Source: Bacillota bacterium (GTDB lineage: Bacteria > Bacillota > Bacilli > Calditerricolales > Calditerricolaceae). From it: DNA of 9,486 nt. A program made the translations under genes and the position numbers. Where the stretch lies: assembly GCA_017577925.1 (NCBI GenBank), contig PKQU01000069.1, forward strand, positions 1 through 9,486, written 5' to 3'. Positions 1 to 6,380 of this stretch are shown one piece after another; positions within the stretch are counted from its first letter, which is position 1; each line of letters starts with the position of its first letter. The notes below the pieces were generated by a model. It was not told the DNA's origin. It searched no databases and saw only the letters and a list, made by a program, of their open reading frames with translations.

Positions 1-24
1 GAGGAGCGACGTGCTTACGGCCAT
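1..24 (-). CDS. Start of the next hyf-operon gene, possibly hyfC-like (partial)
   Basis: An ATG lies at 24-22 on the minus strand, 12 bases after the stop of the hyfB-like gene. It is preceded by an excellent Shine-Dalgarno sequence (AGGAGG in AGGAGGAGAACGAG). Only eight residues are visible (MAVSTSLL) before the window ends. In hydrogenase-4 and formate hydrogenlyase operons the gene after hyfB/hycC is normally hyfC/hycD, the NuoH-like membrane subunit, so that identity is inferred from gene order alone. What is seen is only a start codon with a strong ribosome binding site in the right place. The product cannot be confirmed here. Confidence 0.5.
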
Positions 25-36
25 CTCGTTCTCCTC

Positions 37-2066
37 CTATCCGACCGTCGTGACCAACAGGACAACCAGGGTAATGAGGAGATAGAGGCAATACAGGCGG
101 ACGTTCCCCTGTTGAATCCTTTGCACCCGCTTGCCCAGCGCAAGCGTCCCCCGTGCCAGGGGACCATAAATCCCATGTTCCCACATCGAATCCGCCCGGT
201 CGATGAACCCCGCGGCCTGATGGGAATACGCGGCCATGCGAACGGCCAGATTCGCCAGAGCAGTCCGGAGCTTGTAAAGGGGTCGGAACAAAACGCGCAA
301 CGGCTGGGCAAAGGCAGTGGCCGTGTATGCCATCCGGGAAGAATAGGCGTACCCGCACGCCCACGGTTCAGCAACCACCCGCCTCCCCGCCTTCAACCCG
401 CCATGCACCCAAACGAGAAGCAGCGGGACGGTCAACATGCCGACCAGGAAAAGGAAGAGAAGCGGCGTGGAAAGGGTGGCGTGTGCGCCATCGGCCGGGA
501 ACACCTGCAGGCCGGAACGGACCGGGACAGGGGGGACGCCCAGCAACGCCGATGCAACATGCCCCAGGTACGGAACCACAACCGGAGCGCCCAGCCCGAG
601 AACAAGGCAGCCCGCCACCAGAACGGCCATTCCCAGCCGCATCGGCCCCGGCACTTCCGTGGCTTCCCGCGCGCGATCGCTGCGAGAAGGGCCGGCAAAC
701 GCAACGCCGTAGGCTTTGACGAAACACATCGCTGCGAGGGCTCCGGTGATCGCCAACAGCACAGCGAAAAGGGGTGACAGCGCTTTTACCGTCAGGTTGC
801 CGTTCGTGCCCGCCAGGAACAGCGATTGATAGAGGAACCATTCGCTCACAAAACCGTTAAGCGGGGGGAGGGCGGAAATGGCCAGCGCCCCCGTCAGAAA
901 CGCCATTCCGGTCCACGGCATTCGCTTGGCCAACCCGCCCATTTCATCTAGGAGATCCGTGCGAAGTTGAGCGATGACAGCGCCCGTACTGAGGAAAAGG
1001 AGGCCCTTGAAAACGGCATGGTTGACCAGGTGATAAACTCCCGCCAAGAGACCGAGCACGCCCAGAACGGGATGACCGGTGGCGATGCCCAGCATACCTA
1101 CGCCGACACCCATGAGGATAATGCCCACGTTTTCGGTACTGGAATACGCCAGCTTCCGCTTGAGATGCGGTTCATTCGTTGCGTACAGAATGCCGAGAAC
1201 CGCCGAGACGGCTCCAAAGGCGAGGACGATCAGGCCCCACCACCATTGGGAGGCCCCGAGGACATCCACCCCCACCCGAATCAAGCCGTAGAGGGCAACC
1301 TTCGCCGACATCAGGGCCGCTACGGTAGCAGGAGCAGCCGAATAGGTTTGCGGCAACCAGAAATGAAGCGGAACAACGCCGGCCTTGGTCCCGAACCCGA
1401 AGAAGCAAAGCAGAAAGACCAGGCTCTGCGTGGCCGGTGAGAGCGCGGCACGGCGGAAGGCAGCATAATCGAAGCTGCCCGCGTGTAGAAAGAGGATGAC
1501 AGTAGAAAGAGGATGACAAAGGCAACGATCAGCGCGGCCGCCGCCGCGTGGGCGACCGCAAAGTAGACCAGTCCGGCACGGATCGCCGCCCTGTCCTGTT
1601 TGCCTACCACGAGAAAATAGGACGTCAGGGTCATGAGTTCCCAAAAGACCAAGAAGTTGAAAGCGTTGGCGCTCGCGACGACGAGAACCATGGACAAGAT
1701 GAAGAGGTTGTTCAGAAACCCGAACACCCCGACGTCCCTGTCCGCGTACCGGACATCGTAAGAAAAGGAGTAGAGGGCTGTGGCGATCGCGAGGAGCGAG
1801 ATCACCAGCAGCATGCAGGCGGAAAGGGCATCAACCTCGACGGGAAATTGGGCAAAGGGAACAAACCCCGGAAATTCCGCGGCAAAGGGTTGCCCCCGCA
1901 CCAAAACGGTGACGGCCGCTCCCAGCCCTGCACACCCGCCCGCAAAGGTGCTGATCGCCGATCCATAGGCGGCCGCGTTTCCGGCCCTCCTCATCACCAC
2001 GGCGAGTAGGGCGCCGGCCGCATAAAAGAAAACGGACAACAGTAAGAGCTGCTGCACCATCGTCAT
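37..2066 (-). pseudogene. hyfB: Hydrogenase-4 component B-like proton-translocating subunit, frameshifted by a 17-bp duplication
   Basis: This is a NuoL/MrpA-family integral membrane subunit that couples a membrane hydrogenase or formate hydrogenlyase complex to proton or sodium movement. The first frame runs from ATG 2066 and carries many membrane segments and the FWE motif (Glu143). It loses frame near residue 188, at an exact 17-bp tandem duplication (1485-1518), and stops at 1320 as a 248-residue product. The second frame continues to the stop at 37-39. It carries GFGTKAG-VPLHFWLP (Lys222 after repair), YSSTENVG, FKGLLFLSTGA and LPPLNGFVSEW. It also has RMAYTATAFAQPLR, which points to HyfB/HycC rather than NuoL or MrpA. 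Removing one repeat copy gives VILFLHAGSFDY across the join and exactly 670 residues, close to E. coli HyfB. A GGGAGG ribosome binding site precedes ATG 2066; ATG 2060 is an alternative start. It heads an operon that continues left. The cause may be true mutation, a reversible slippage state or an assembly error. Confidence 0.88.
1485..1518. repeat. Exact 17-bp tandem duplication inside hyfB
   Basis: The unit GTAGAAAGAGGATGACA occurs at 1485-1501 and again, identically, at 1502-1518. Seventeen is not a multiple of three, so the second copy shifts the reading frame of the hyfB-like gene. Collapsing it to one copy restores one continuous frame of the family's normal length. This makes the duplication the direct cause of the break. 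Confidence 0.95.
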
Positions 2067-2132
2067 TCCTGCCTCCCGCCCTCAAAATCGGCACCGCATA
2101 CGCGAGGGGCGCGTGTTGCAATCGTCTTCCGC

Positions 2133-2177
2133 CATGGGCTGTAGGGGGAGAGGCCGCTCCCCTCCCCCAGGCCCATG
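2133..2177 (-). other. Strong stem-loop in the hyf leader
   Basis: CATGGGC at 2133-2139 pairs with GCCCATG at 2171-2177. Inside this, GGGGGAG at 2144-2150 pairs with CTCCCCC at 2162-2168, and further G-C pairs close the stem, leaving a short loop near 2154-2159. It lies between the last small leader ORF (ending 2184) and the hyfB start (2066). No T-tract follows on the minus strand, so it is not a standard terminator. A role in mRNA stability, processing or control of hyfB translation is possible but only inferred. Confidence 0.6.
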
Positions 2178-2183
2178 ACGCCC

Positions 2184-2246
2184 TTATCGCAAAACGGAAG
2201 CGGCCACTTCTCTGCGCCGTTCGGCTTCGAACTCGTCCACCGTCAT
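2184..2246 (-). CDS. Candidate 20-residue small ORF, coupled to the one upstream
   Basis: ATG at 2246 overlaps the stop of the preceding small ORF as ATGA, the usual arrangement for translational coupling. There is no separate ribosome binding site. The peptide (MTVDEFEAERRREVAASVLR) is charged and could form a helix, and its codons are GC-rich at the third position like the surrounding genes. It ends at TAA 2184, 117 bases before hyfB. It may be a true small protein, or the tail of a former longer gene broken by frameshifts. I do not recognise a family. Confidence 0.3.
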   Translation of the reverse strand: MTVDEFEAERRREVAASVLR

Positions 2247-2362
2247 GAAAACCAGGGTACCGGTAGGGCCACACGCCGGGATCGGATCACGAAAGCCAGC
2301 AGAGTGGTTCCCAGCGGTACCGCAGGCAAGGAGTATACAATGTGCTCCCCCACGTCGATCAT
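2243..2362 (-). CDS. Candidate 39-residue small hydrophobic ORF
   Basis: It starts at ATG 2362, overlapping the stop of the previous small ORF as TGATG, and ends in TGA overlapping the next start as ATGA. A modest AAGG element lies seven bases before the start. Residues 8-26 (IVYSLPAVPLGTTLLAFVI) form one hydrophobic stretch followed by RSRR, which would suit a single membrane helix with its C-terminus inside. Third-position GC is high, as expected for coding sequence here. A position in the leader of a membrane-hydrogenase operon would fit a small membrane protein, but I recognise no family and short ORFs can arise by chance. Confidence 0.35.
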   Translation of the reverse strand: MIDVGEHIVYSLPAVPLGTTLLAFVIRSRRVALPVPWFS

Positions 2363-2475
2363 CACCTAACCTTGCGTAGTATGTGCGCACCCGTGCTCGA
2401 TTTGCCCATCCGCAGCGTCTCTCCGCTCGACGGCATCAGGCGGATAACCCTAGCCGGCACCTGCGTGAACCACAC
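2362..2475 (-). CDS. Candidate 37-residue small ORF in the hyf leader
   Basis: This open frame runs from GTG 2475 (GTG 2460 or ATG 2436 are other possible starts) to a TGA at 2364-2362 that overlaps the next ATG as TGATG. The start has no clear ribosome binding site of its own. The peptide contains VPARVIRL and is basic towards its C-terminus. The VPARV stretch, with DVGEHIV in the next ORF, faintly recalls the hydrogenase chaperone HypC, but the essential N-terminal Met-Cys of HypC is absent. The chain of small ORFs is therefore either genuine or the remains of a broken gene. Confidence 0.25.
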   Translation of the reverse strand: MWFTQVPARVIRLMPSSGETLRMGKSSTGAHILRKVR

Positions 2476-2485
2476 CGACCGTCAT
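2450..2485 (-). CDS. Candidate 11-residue leader peptide with a strong ribosome binding site
   Basis: ATG at 2485 is preceded by GGGGAGG with a seven-base spacing, the best ribosome binding site in the hyf leader. The frame closes after 11 residues (MTVGVVHAGAG) at TAG 2452-2450, overlapping the start of the 37-residue ORF in another frame. It could be a leader peptide, or the true start of an ancestral longer gene that is now out of frame. The sequence shows only the site and the short frame. Confidence 0.3.
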   Translation of the reverse strand: MTVGVVHAGAG

Positions 2486-2522
2486 GTCAACGCCTCCCCT
2501 GTCCGTTTGTTCTCGGTTAGTT

Positions 2523-2538
2523 TGTGATTTTTTTCACA
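2523..2538. promoter_or_regulatory. Perfect TGTGA-N6-TCACA palindrome (Crp/Fnr/ArcR or Rex type)
   Basis: TGTGATTTTTTTCACA matches the Crp/Fnr-family half-sites in all ten positions and is also close to the Rex consensus TTGTGAA-N4-TTCACAA. It lies about 130 bases downstream of the start predicted for the main hyf promoter, and about 60 downstream of that of the weaker promoter at 2597-2626. A repressor or roadblock role fits this position better than activation. No -10 box sits at the activator distance on either side. Confidence 0.55.
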
Positions 2539-2658
2539 TACTAGCGAACGAATAATCTTCCTTCCTTTTTTGATCCAATGTGAACTTGAAATTCTCTTTA
2601 TCGTACAATAGGCATATGCTTGTTAACGATTTTTGCTCAACTCCGCATATCTGGGACA

Positions 2659-2708
2659 CACTTTTAGTATAACGGAGATTGATAAATCGATTGGTGATAA
2701 ATTTCACA
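2659..2708 (-). promoter_or_regulatory. Candidate activator-dependent promoter of the hyf operon
   Basis: Read on the minus strand, TGTGAAATTTATCACC (2708-2693) matches TGTGA-N6-TCACA at nine of ten positions. A gap of exactly 21 bases follows, then a good -10 hexamer TATACT (2671-2666), which predicts a start at G2659. The palindrome is then centred at -41.5, the standard class II position for Crp/Fnr activators. The sequence at the -35 place (CCAATC) is poor, as expected of an activator-dependent promoter. The same palindrome is also near the Rex consensus, so redox repression is the alternative. Confidence 0.6.
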
Positions 2709-2776
2709 AAGTATTTGACAATCTTGTAGCAACGATTACACCCCTCCCCTCCGTGTAGGCCGGGGCGAAAAACAAC

Positions 2777-2811
2777 AAACTCCCCCGGTCATGTCGGAAC
2801 CGAGGGAGTTT
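2777..2811 (-). terminator. Rho-independent terminator of the arc operon
   Basis: AAACTCCC (2777-2784) pairs with GGGAGTTT (2804-2811), and CGGT (2786-2789) with ACCG (2799-2802), with one mismatch between and a nine-base loop. On the minus strand the stem is followed by GTTGTTTTTCG (2776-2766), a good T-tract. It lies 53 bases beyond the arcC stop and separates the arc operon from the hyf promoter. Confidence 0.9.
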
Positions 2812-2864
2812 GCCGGCAAGTTGCACCCCCGCCCTTTGCGGCACGGAACGCGTCTTTTGCCTTC

Positions 2865-3815
2865 TTACCGCAGTGCGGTGATCCGCGTACCCGCTTTCCC
2901 TTGCAGGGCCTCGAAGCCCTTTTCCAGTGACGTGATGATCGCCAGCCGTCCGGGCCGGGACTCGGCAAACTGCACAGCGGCCTCCACCTTCGGCAGCATG
3001 CTGCCCGGCGCGAAATGGCCTTCCTGCATGTACTGCTTCATCTGGTCCGTCGTCACGTCATCCAGCTCCGCCTGGTTGGGTTTCCTGAAGTTGATGGCCA
3101 CCTTCTCCACGGCGGTCAGGATGAGCAGGACATCCGCGTCGAGCAGTTCGGCCAGTTTGGCCGCCCCCAGGTCTTTGTCGATAACGGCATCCACTCCTTC
3201 AACCGTACCGTCTGCATTGCGAACCACCGGAATGCCGCCACCGCCGACCGCAATGACGATATGGCCAGCCTCGACCAGGTCGCGGATCGCGTCTTTCTCC
3301 ACAATGTCAACCGGTTTCGGGGACGGAACCACGCGTCTCCACCCGCGCCCGGCATCCTCCTTGAAGATATAGCCCTTTTCCTGCATGATTTGCCGCGCTT
3401 CCTCTTCCGAATAGAACGGGCCGATGGGCTTGGTCGGATTGGAAAACGCGGGGTCGTTGCGGTCGACCACCGTTTGCGTCACGACGGACACCGCTTTCTT
3501 CGGAATGCCGACACGCACGAGCGTCTTGTCAATCGCCTGCTGCAGCCAGTATCCAATCATGCCCTGGCTCATGGCGCCGCATGTGTCAAAGGGCATCGCC
3601 GGTGTCCGTTCCGAATCGGCAATCTGCTGCTGCAACACGATATTGCCAACCTGCGGGCCGTTGCCGTGTGTCAGGACGATCTCATACCCTGCTTTGATGA
3701 TCGCCAGCAACTGTTCCGCAGTCTGTTCGCATACCTTTTGTTGAGCTTCGGCCGTAGCCGGCTCATTGGCTTTCTGCAACGCGTTTCCTCCAAGCGCGAT
3801 GACGACTTTCTTCAT
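2865..3815 (-). CDS. arcC: Carbamate kinase
   Basis: Last enzyme of the arginine deiminase pathway: it transfers phosphate from carbamoyl phosphate to ADP, giving ATP, ammonia and carbon dioxide in the cytoplasm. The 316-residue length is typical for ArcC. Visible family motifs are ALGGNAL (residues 7-13), THGNGPQVGN (49-58), FDTCGAMSQGMIGYWLQQA (76-94), AVGGGGIPV (189-197), the lysine-containing AVIDKDLGAAKLAELLDAD (210-228) and TAVEKV (234-239). The start is ATG 3815: an upstream in-frame extension exists, but GGAGG sits nine bases before this ATG and the protein begins in the usual way, MKKVVIALGGNAL. It follows arcD by 25 bases and is the last gene before the terminator at 2777-2811, so it is co-transcribed with arcA, arcB and arcD. 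Confidence 0.97.
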   Translation of the reverse strand: MKKVVIALGGNALQKANEPATAEAQQKVCEQTAEQLLAIIKAGYEIVLTHGNGPQVGNIVLQQQIADSERTPAMPFDTCGAMSQGMIGYWLQQAIDKTLVRVGIPKKAVSVVTQTVVDRNDPAFSNPTKPIGPFYSEEEARQIMQEKGYIFKEDAGRGWRRVVPSPKPVDIVEKDAIRDLVEAGHIVIAVGGGGIPVVRNADGTVEGVDAVIDKDLGAAKLAELLDADVLLILTAVEKVAINFRKPNQAELDDVTTDQMKQYMQEGHFAPGSMLPKVEAAVQFAESRPGRLAIITSLEKGFEALQGKAGTRITALR

Positions 3816-3840
3816 GTTGGTGATCCTCCCGGACCGTTTG

Positions 3841-5262
3841 TTATGGTGCGATGGTTCCGGTTGCCAAGAGGATAATGGCCACAACCGCCGCGGCCAGGAT
3901 GAACAAGGCGAGGCCGAACTCATATCCTTTGAACGCTTTTTCCCCTTGTTCCCGCCGCGCCTTCAGGTAGAAGAGGATTCCCGGCGCATACAGGACGGAA
4001 ACCATCAACAGGTAATCCAGCCCTGCCGCGTACACGAGCCACATTGCGTACAGGGTGGCTATAATGCCCAGAATCAGATCCTTAGCACGCGATTCGCCAG
4101 CCTCGTAGCTTTCGCCGGTGTAGGCCAGCTTCAGCTGGTACAGGGCGGAGAAGAGGTACGGCAGCAGGATGGCCACCCCGGCCATCGAGTACAGCGCCTG
4201 ATAGGTCGATTCGGCAAAGAGCACCACCAAGATGAACGCTTGGATCAAGCCGTTGGTCAGCCACAGGGAAGCGCTCGGACTACCGTTTTGGTTCTCCTTG
4301 GCCAACCATTTGGGCAATACCCCATCCTTGGCAGCCACGTAGGGAATTTCCGCAGCAAGCAGGGTCCAGCCCAACCAGGCACCGAGGAGAGATAACACCA
4401 GACCCAGGTTGATGACCACTGCTCCCCATTTCCCCACAATTGTTTCCATCACGTAGGCCATTGAAGGCGCTTCCAGTTCCGCCAACTGCGGCTGGCTCAT
4501 GATCCCGAGCGAGAGGACGGAAATCAGGATGTAGATCCCCAGGGTGCCCAAAAGCCCCAGGACCGTCGCCCGGCCCACATCCTTCCGTTCCTTTGCCCGT
4601 CCGGACAGGACCACCGCACCTTCCACACCGATAAACACCCACAGGGTCACGAGCATGGTGCTCTTTACCTGTTCCTGGAGCGCCGACCACGAGAACCCGC
4701 CTTTGCCCCAGAAGTCCAGCAGGAACACGTCCACCTTGAACGCAAACAACGCGACAATGATGAACAGGAAGATCGGCACCAGCTTGGCAATGGTTGTTAC
4801 GAGGTTGACAATGGCCGCTTCCTTAACCCCTTTCAGGACCAGGGCATGCACAAGCCACAGGAGCACGGAGGCGCCGATGACCGATGCCAGGTTGTTGCCC
4901 TGTCCAAACACGGGGAAAAAGTAATTGAGGGCACTAAAGAAGAGGGTCGCATAGGCGACGTTCCCCAGCCAGGCGGAGACCCAGTACCCCCATGCCGAGT
5001 TGAATCCGAGAAACTCGCCAAACCCGGCCCTCGCGTAGCTGTAGATCCCGCCTTCCAGTTCCGGCTTGCGCACGGCGAGATTTTGGAAAGCCATGGCCAG
5101 CGCAATCATGCCGATACCGGTGATGAGCCAGCCGATGATGACGGCTCCGCTGTTGGCTCCGGCAGCCATGTCGCTCGGCAGGTTGAACGCTCCTCCACCG
5201 ATCATTGACCCCACAACCACTGCCGTTAAGGAAAACAGCCCCAACTTCTTATCGCTGCTCAT
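3841..5262 (-). CDS. arcD: Arginine:ornithine antiporter, APC family
   Basis: A 473-residue membrane protein of the amino acid-polyamine-organocation superfamily (basic amino acid antiporter type), with about twelve hydrophobic segments. It should bring arginine in and send ornithine out, feeding the arginine deiminase pathway at no direct energy cost. The first membrane segment carries the substrate-backbone motif GSMIGGGAFNLPSDMA (residues 18-33), the glycine-rich hallmark of this family. Later segments include GAWLGWTLLAAEIPYVAAKDGVLP. The chosen start is ATG 5262, with AAGGAG eight bases upstream; an in-frame ATG at 5295 lacks a ribosome binding site and would add an atypical polar extension. 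It lies between arcB and arcC, all on the same strand. Specificity for arginine/ornithine is inferred from the operon; other basic amino acids are possible from sequence alone. Confidence 0.93.
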   Translation of the reverse strand: MSSDKKLGLFSLTAVVVGSMIGGGAFNLPSDMAAGANSGAVIIGWLITGIGMIALAMAFQNLAVRKPELEGGIYSYARAGFGEFLGFNSAWGYWVSAWLGNVAYATLFFSALNYFFPVFGQGNNLASVIGASVLLWLVHALVLKGVKEAAIVNLVTTIAKLVPIFLFIIVALFAFKVDVFLLDFWGKGGFSWSALQEQVKSTMLVTLWVFIGVEGAVVLSGRAKERKDVGRATVLGLLGTLGIYILISVLSLGIMSQPQLAELEAPSMAYVMETIVGKWGAVVINLGLVLSLLGAWLGWTLLAAEIPYVAAKDGVLPKWLAKENQNGSPSASLWLTNGLIQAFILVVLFAESTYQALYSMAGVAILLPYLFSALYQLKLAYTGESYEAGESRAKDLILGIIATLYAMWLVYAAGLDYLLMVSVLYAPGILFYLKARREQGEKAFKGYEFGLALFILAAAVVAIILLATGTIAP

Positions 5263-5305
5263 AGGGCCCACTCCTTCATGGGTTTGGTCAACCATTGGTC
5301 GGGAA

Positions 5306-5339
5306 AGGCGGGGTCTCCCGAGGAGGAGAGCCCCCGCCT
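5306..5339 (-). other. Stem-loop between arcB and arcD
   Basis: AGGCGGGG (5306-5313) pairs with CCCCGCCT (5332-5339), and TCTCC (5314-5318) with GGAGA (5325-5329), with a two-base bulge and a six-base loop. On the minus strand it is followed by TTTCCC only, a weak T-tract. It is the only sizeable gap in the arc operon (87 bases). It may be a partial terminator or an RNA processing or stability element that adjusts transporter and kinase levels relative to the two upstream enzymes. Confidence 0.65.
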
Positions 5340-5349
5340 AGGCAAACGA

Positions 5350-6339
5350 TTACAAGGTGGCCACCATCACGGCCTTAATGGTGTGCAACCGGTTTTCCGC
5401 CTGGTCGAACACCAGCGAATGTTTGCTGTTGAAGACTTCATCGGTGACTTCCATCTCTTTCAGGCCGTATTCTTCGTAAATCCGGCGGCCGATTTCGGTT
5501 TCAAGGTTGTGGAACGACGGGAGGCAGTGCAGGAAGATCACATTCGGGTTGCCCGTCTTGCGGATCATCTCCATGTTTACCTGATAGGGTTTCAGCAGAC
5601 GGATCCGTTCGGCAAAACGGTCCTCTTCACCCATGGACACCCAAACGTCGGTATAGAGCACATCCACACCCTTCACGCCGGTGTCCACATCTTCCGTCAG
5701 GGTAATGGTAGCACCGGTTTCTTTGGCGATCTCTTTGGCGCGTTGGACAATTTCCTCTTCCGGCCAGAGCTGTTTCGGACCGACGATCCGGAAGTCCATG
5801 CCCATCATGGCGCAGCCGATCAACAGCGTGTTGCCCATGTTGTTCCGGCCGTCGCCGACATAGGCCATCTTGATGCCCTCGAGGCGACCGAAACGTTCCC
5901 AGATGGTCAGAAAGTCGGCGAGCACTTGCGTCGGATGGTACTTGTCGGTCAGGCCGTTCCAGACAGGAACGCCGGCATGTCGCGCCAACTCCTCGACCGT
6001 TTCTTGCTTGAACCCGCGGAATTCAATGCCGTCAAACATCCGCCCCAGCACCTTGGCCGTATCGGCAACGGATTCTTTCTTGCCGAGCTGGATGTCGTCC
6101 TTGCCGAGGTACTCGGGATGAGCACCGAGGTCCACGCAGGCGACGACAAAGGCACAGCGCGTGCGGGTGGACGGCTTTTCAAACAGCAGGGCGATGTTCT
6201 TCCCTTCAAGCAGCTTCGGCAGCACACCGGCGTATTTCTGGGCTTTCAGCTGCTTGGAGAGTTCCAACAGGTACCACAGCTCCTGCGGGGTGAAGTCTTC
6301 CAATTTAAGGAAATGTCTACCTTTCAGGTTGATCGGCAT
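5350..6339 (-). CDS. arcB: Ornithine carbamoyltransferase, catabolic by context
   Basis: In this pathway it works in the catabolic direction, phosphorolysing citrulline to ornithine and carbamoyl phosphate, in the cytoplasm. At 329 residues it is normal length. Clear motifs are the carbamoyl-phosphate loop FEKPSTRTRCAF (residues 53-64), HPTQ (135-138), DGRNNMGN (163-170), the ornithine-binding SMG loop in DVWVSMGEED (231-240) and the catalytic HCLP (271-274). ATG 6339 is preceded by AAGGAG nine bases upstream. It follows arcA by 41 bases and precedes arcD by 87. The protein family is certain, but the sequence alone does not separate the catabolic (arcB) from the biosynthetic (argF) role; operon position decides for arcB. 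Confidence 0.97.
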   Translation of the reverse strand: MPINLKGRHFLKLEDFTPQELWYLLELSKQLKAQKYAGVLPKLLEGKNIALLFEKPSTRTRCAFVVACVDLGAHPEYLGKDDIQLGKKESVADTAKVLGRMFDGIEFRGFKQETVEELARHAGVPVWNGLTDKYHPTQVLADFLTIWERFGRLEGIKMAYVGDGRNNMGNTLLIGCAMMGMDFRIVGPKQLWPEEEIVQRAKEIAKETGATITLTEDVDTGVKGVDVLYTDVWVSMGEEDRFAERIRLLKPYQVNMEMIRKTGNPNVIFLHCLPSFHNLETEIGRRIYEEYGLKEMEVTDEVFNSKHSLVFDQAENRLHTIKAVMVATL

Positions 6340-6380
6340 CTCGACCCACTCCTTGTCCTGTTCGAATTTATTTGGTTTGG

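Larger units (their letters stand above)
2376..2776. other. AT-rich promoter and leader region of the hyf operon
   Basis: About 400 bases lie between the arcC terminator and the small leader ORFs. No large gene is present. The stretch from about 2515 to 2740 is clearly more AT-rich than its surroundings. It holds two Crp/Fnr- or Rex-like palindromes, a well-placed -10 box at 2671-2666, and a second weaker minus-strand promoter candidate: TTAACA at 2626-2621, an 18-base gap, then GATAAA at 2602-2597. Confidence 0.7.

Noticed and set aside
112..777. Plus-strand open frame (221 codons) opposite hyfB
   Set aside because: Its Arg/Gln/Pro/His-rich composition and the clear membrane-protein coding on the other strand mark it as a shadow.
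1519..1644. A separate start for the second half of hyfB at 1644
   Set aside because: The residues from 1644 to the duplication (MGTHDPDVLFSRGRQ...) are not membrane-protein-like and are an out-of-frame reading of the first part, so this is one broken gene and not two genes.
2362..2485. A hypC gene ahead of hyfB
   Set aside because: VPARV and DVGEHIV recall HypC, but they sit in different frames, the essential Met-Cys start is missing and the spacing to the C-terminal part is wrong. Kept only as a weak hypothesis.
2376..2485. A known riboswitch in the hyf leader
   Set aside because: The GC-rich leader can fold and has a GGAGAGAC stretch, but the conserved cores of the riboswitch classes I considered (glycine, cobalamin, molybdenum cofactor, nickel/cobalt) are not recognisable. 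A covariance-model scan would decide.
2715..2740. Rightward promoter with TTGACA at 2715-2720
   Set aside because: No -10 hexamer lies 16-18 bases downstream and no rightward gene follows; only the convergent end of arcC lies beyond.
3015..3875. Plus-strand open frame (286 codons) opposite arcC
   Set aside because: It is a complete shadow of arcC, with no ribosome binding site or family resemblance.
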